6,644 bases of DNA from Candidatus Magasanikbacteria bacterium RIFCSPLOWO2_02_FULL_44_11 (lineage in GTDB: Bacteria; Patescibacteriota; Patescibacteriia; Magasanikbacterales; GWA2-37-8). Below are positions 5,821 to 6,644 of this stretch, one piece after another. The position numbers and the translations under genes were made by a program. Under the pieces are notes generated by a model. It saw only the letters and a program-made list of their open reading frames with translations, had not been told where the DNA came from and ran no database searches. Every line of letters starts with the position of its first letter. The first letter of the stretch is position 1. The stretch spans positions 6,392-13,035 of the forward strand of contig MFQK01000015.1 of the NCBI GenBank assembly GCA_001783035.1, given 5' to 3'.

Positions 5821-6516
5821 TTACCGCAAACTAACTTCGTCAATTCCAGCCGTTTGCTTAACAACGACATGGCGCGTCAAAGTAGTTGTTTTGCCATGTT
5901 TTTTCACCGCTTCAATAGTAATCGTGTTTACACCCACCGTCAAATCAATAGTCGCGTCAAATTTACCATCCTCGGTGACCATAACATCTTGGCCATTTAT
6001 GGTCAGGTGCGTTTCTTTTTCAGTTTCACCGACAATCGCCGTCCGCGTTTGGTTCAAAACATGGCCTTCAATCGGCGCGTATACGGCCAGGCGAGGCGGT
6101 TCAAGCACGCGTCGGACTTGCCAAACCAGATAACTCGCAAAAAAAATAACCAGTAATGTCAGAATAGTCGTCCTTAGAGCGGTTGAAATTGACAAAAAGG
6201 GAAATAATTTTATTGCTCGCAACGGATGGATGAAGTGGCTGCCCTCTAAACCATCTTCACAGGAAAACTGGCCGACACAAGCTTGTGGCGAGAGATTAAG
6301 ATAGGTTGCATATTCTTTTACATAGGCCAAACGGTGAACCTTGGTTTTAGGCAGATCGGAAAACCGGCTCTTTTCGAGGGCCGCTAAATACTTGAGAGGG
6401 ACGCGCGTTTTTTCTGCGGCTTCTTCCAGCGTTAATTTCAGCTCCTCGCGTTTCTTGCAAAATTGTTCTCCCAGCCGCACCGCCGCATCAATTTTTTTAT
6501 AGCAAAATATGGACAT
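5821..6516 (-). CDS. RodZ-like protein: cytoplasmic helix-turn-helix, one membrane helix, Ig-like ectodomain
   Basis: The product has 231 residues. Residues about 15-75 form a RodZ-type helix-turn-helix (HTH_25): LGEQFCKKREELKLTLEEAA, then EKTRVPLKYLAALEKSRFSD and an 'AYVKEYATYLNL' helix. A single membrane helix spans about 112-134, and residues about 140-222 form an Ig-like, all-beta domain of the Glucodextran_B type ('APIEGHVLNQTRTAIVGETE', then 'TINGQDVMVTEDGKFDATID'). RodZ links the actin-like MreB to the wall-synthesis machinery in rod-shaped cells; this domain order fits that role, but no mreB is in the window, so shape control is inference. The start ATG is 2 bp after the stop of the upstream gene, and there is no Shine-Dalgarno. 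A plain membrane-bound regulator is the alternative. The domain call is strong and the biological role moderate. Confidence 0.82.
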   Translation of the reverse strand: MSIFCYKKIDAAVRLGEQFCKKREELKLTLEEAAEKTRVPLKYLAALEKSRFSDLPKTKVHRLAYVKEYATYLNLSPQACVGQFSCEDGLEGSHFIHPLRAIKLFPFLSISTALRTTILTLLVIFFASYLVWQVRRVLEPPRLAVYAPIEGHVLNQTRTAIVGETEKETHLTINGQDVMVTEDGKFDATIDLTVGVNTITIEAVKKHGKTTTLTRHVVVKQTAGIDEVSLR

Positions 6517-6518
6517 GG

Positions 6519-6644
6519 TTAGGATCGTTCAGTTTCTTGTACCGCCGGCTCATCTAAGACGGTACCGCCGGCATCCATTGTCCGCTCTTCATCGGTGAGC
6601 GTTTCTTCGGAAGAAGCATGAAGATGTTCCAGGAAAACTTCACG
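6519..6644 (-). CDS. C-terminal fragment, probably FtsK/SpoIIIE DNA translocase (5' end outside window)
   Basis: Forty-one codons and a TAA stop are visible, open from the right edge of the window. The fragment begins REVFLEHLHASSEET and continues with an acidic, low-complexity tail to ETERS. FtsK gamma domains typically end in a '.REVL' strand followed by a short variable tail, and the first residues here match that. A translocase next to a RodZ-like gene and recA is a familiar CPR-type order. Both points together make FtsK the best guess, but only about five residues carry signal. The stop is 2 bp before the RodZ-like start, so the two genes are co-transcribed. Confidence 0.42.
   Translation of the reverse strand, partial: REVFLEHLHASSEETLTDEERTMDAGGTVLDEPAVQETERS

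Noticed and set aside
1..6644. Mobile elements, CRISPR, tRNA or rRNA genes, toxin-antitoxin or defence modules
   Set aside because: No terminal inverted repeats, spaced repeat arrays, cloverleaf-like sequences or defence-type domains were found; all space is taken up by envelope, folding and DNA-maintenance genes.

Overview
The window is a compact bacterial chromosome segment in which every recognisable gene lies on the minus strand, so it reads from the right end to the left. Gene order, small intergenic gaps, near-absence of Shine-Dalgarno sequences and the style of the RecA, RodZ-like and single-domain VKOR proteins suggest an uncultured Candidatus Patescibacteria (CPR, Parcubacteria-like) genome. 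This assignment is inference from gene content and style; no 16S rRNA or ribosomal protein is present to confirm it.

From right to left there is first a 41-codon C-terminal stub, probably of an FtsK/SpoIIIE DNA translocase. A RodZ-like membrane protein with a helix-turn-helix follows 2 bp later. After a 67-bp gap holding a probable extended -10 promoter comes a complete recA. Behind recA is an oxidative protein-folding cassette: two membrane-anchored DsbA-like thioredoxin-fold proteins (CPYC and CPGC) and a four-helix VKOR homologue whose start overlaps the second dsbA by 53 bp. In such a pathway VKOR passes electrons from the DsbA proteins to quinone, and the DsbA proteins oxidise cysteines of exported proteins.

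Next is a short intergenic region (about 2927-2989) with a good promoter and a 10-bp direct repeat of 11-bp period. It leads a two-gene unit: a 90-residue membrane protein of unknown function and a two-helix membrane protein with a bacterial PH (DUF304/YdbS-like) domain. A small palindrome with a T-rich tail sits on the stop codon of the PH gene. Then come a Wzx/MOP-type polysaccharide flippase and, behind its own promoter, the N-terminal 202 residues of an AI-2E-family (PF01594) membrane transporter that runs off the left end.

The overall theme is cell envelope and chromosome maintenance: DNA translocation, cell shape, recombination, disulfide formation, envelope polysaccharide export and transport. 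There is no mobile element, CRISPR array, RNA gene or gene-free stretch above 70 bp. I found no evidence for a wholly new system. The most informative non-coding signal is a pair of closely similar promoters (TTGCTT, 17-bp spacer, TGn-extended -10) at 641-669 and 2937-2965.
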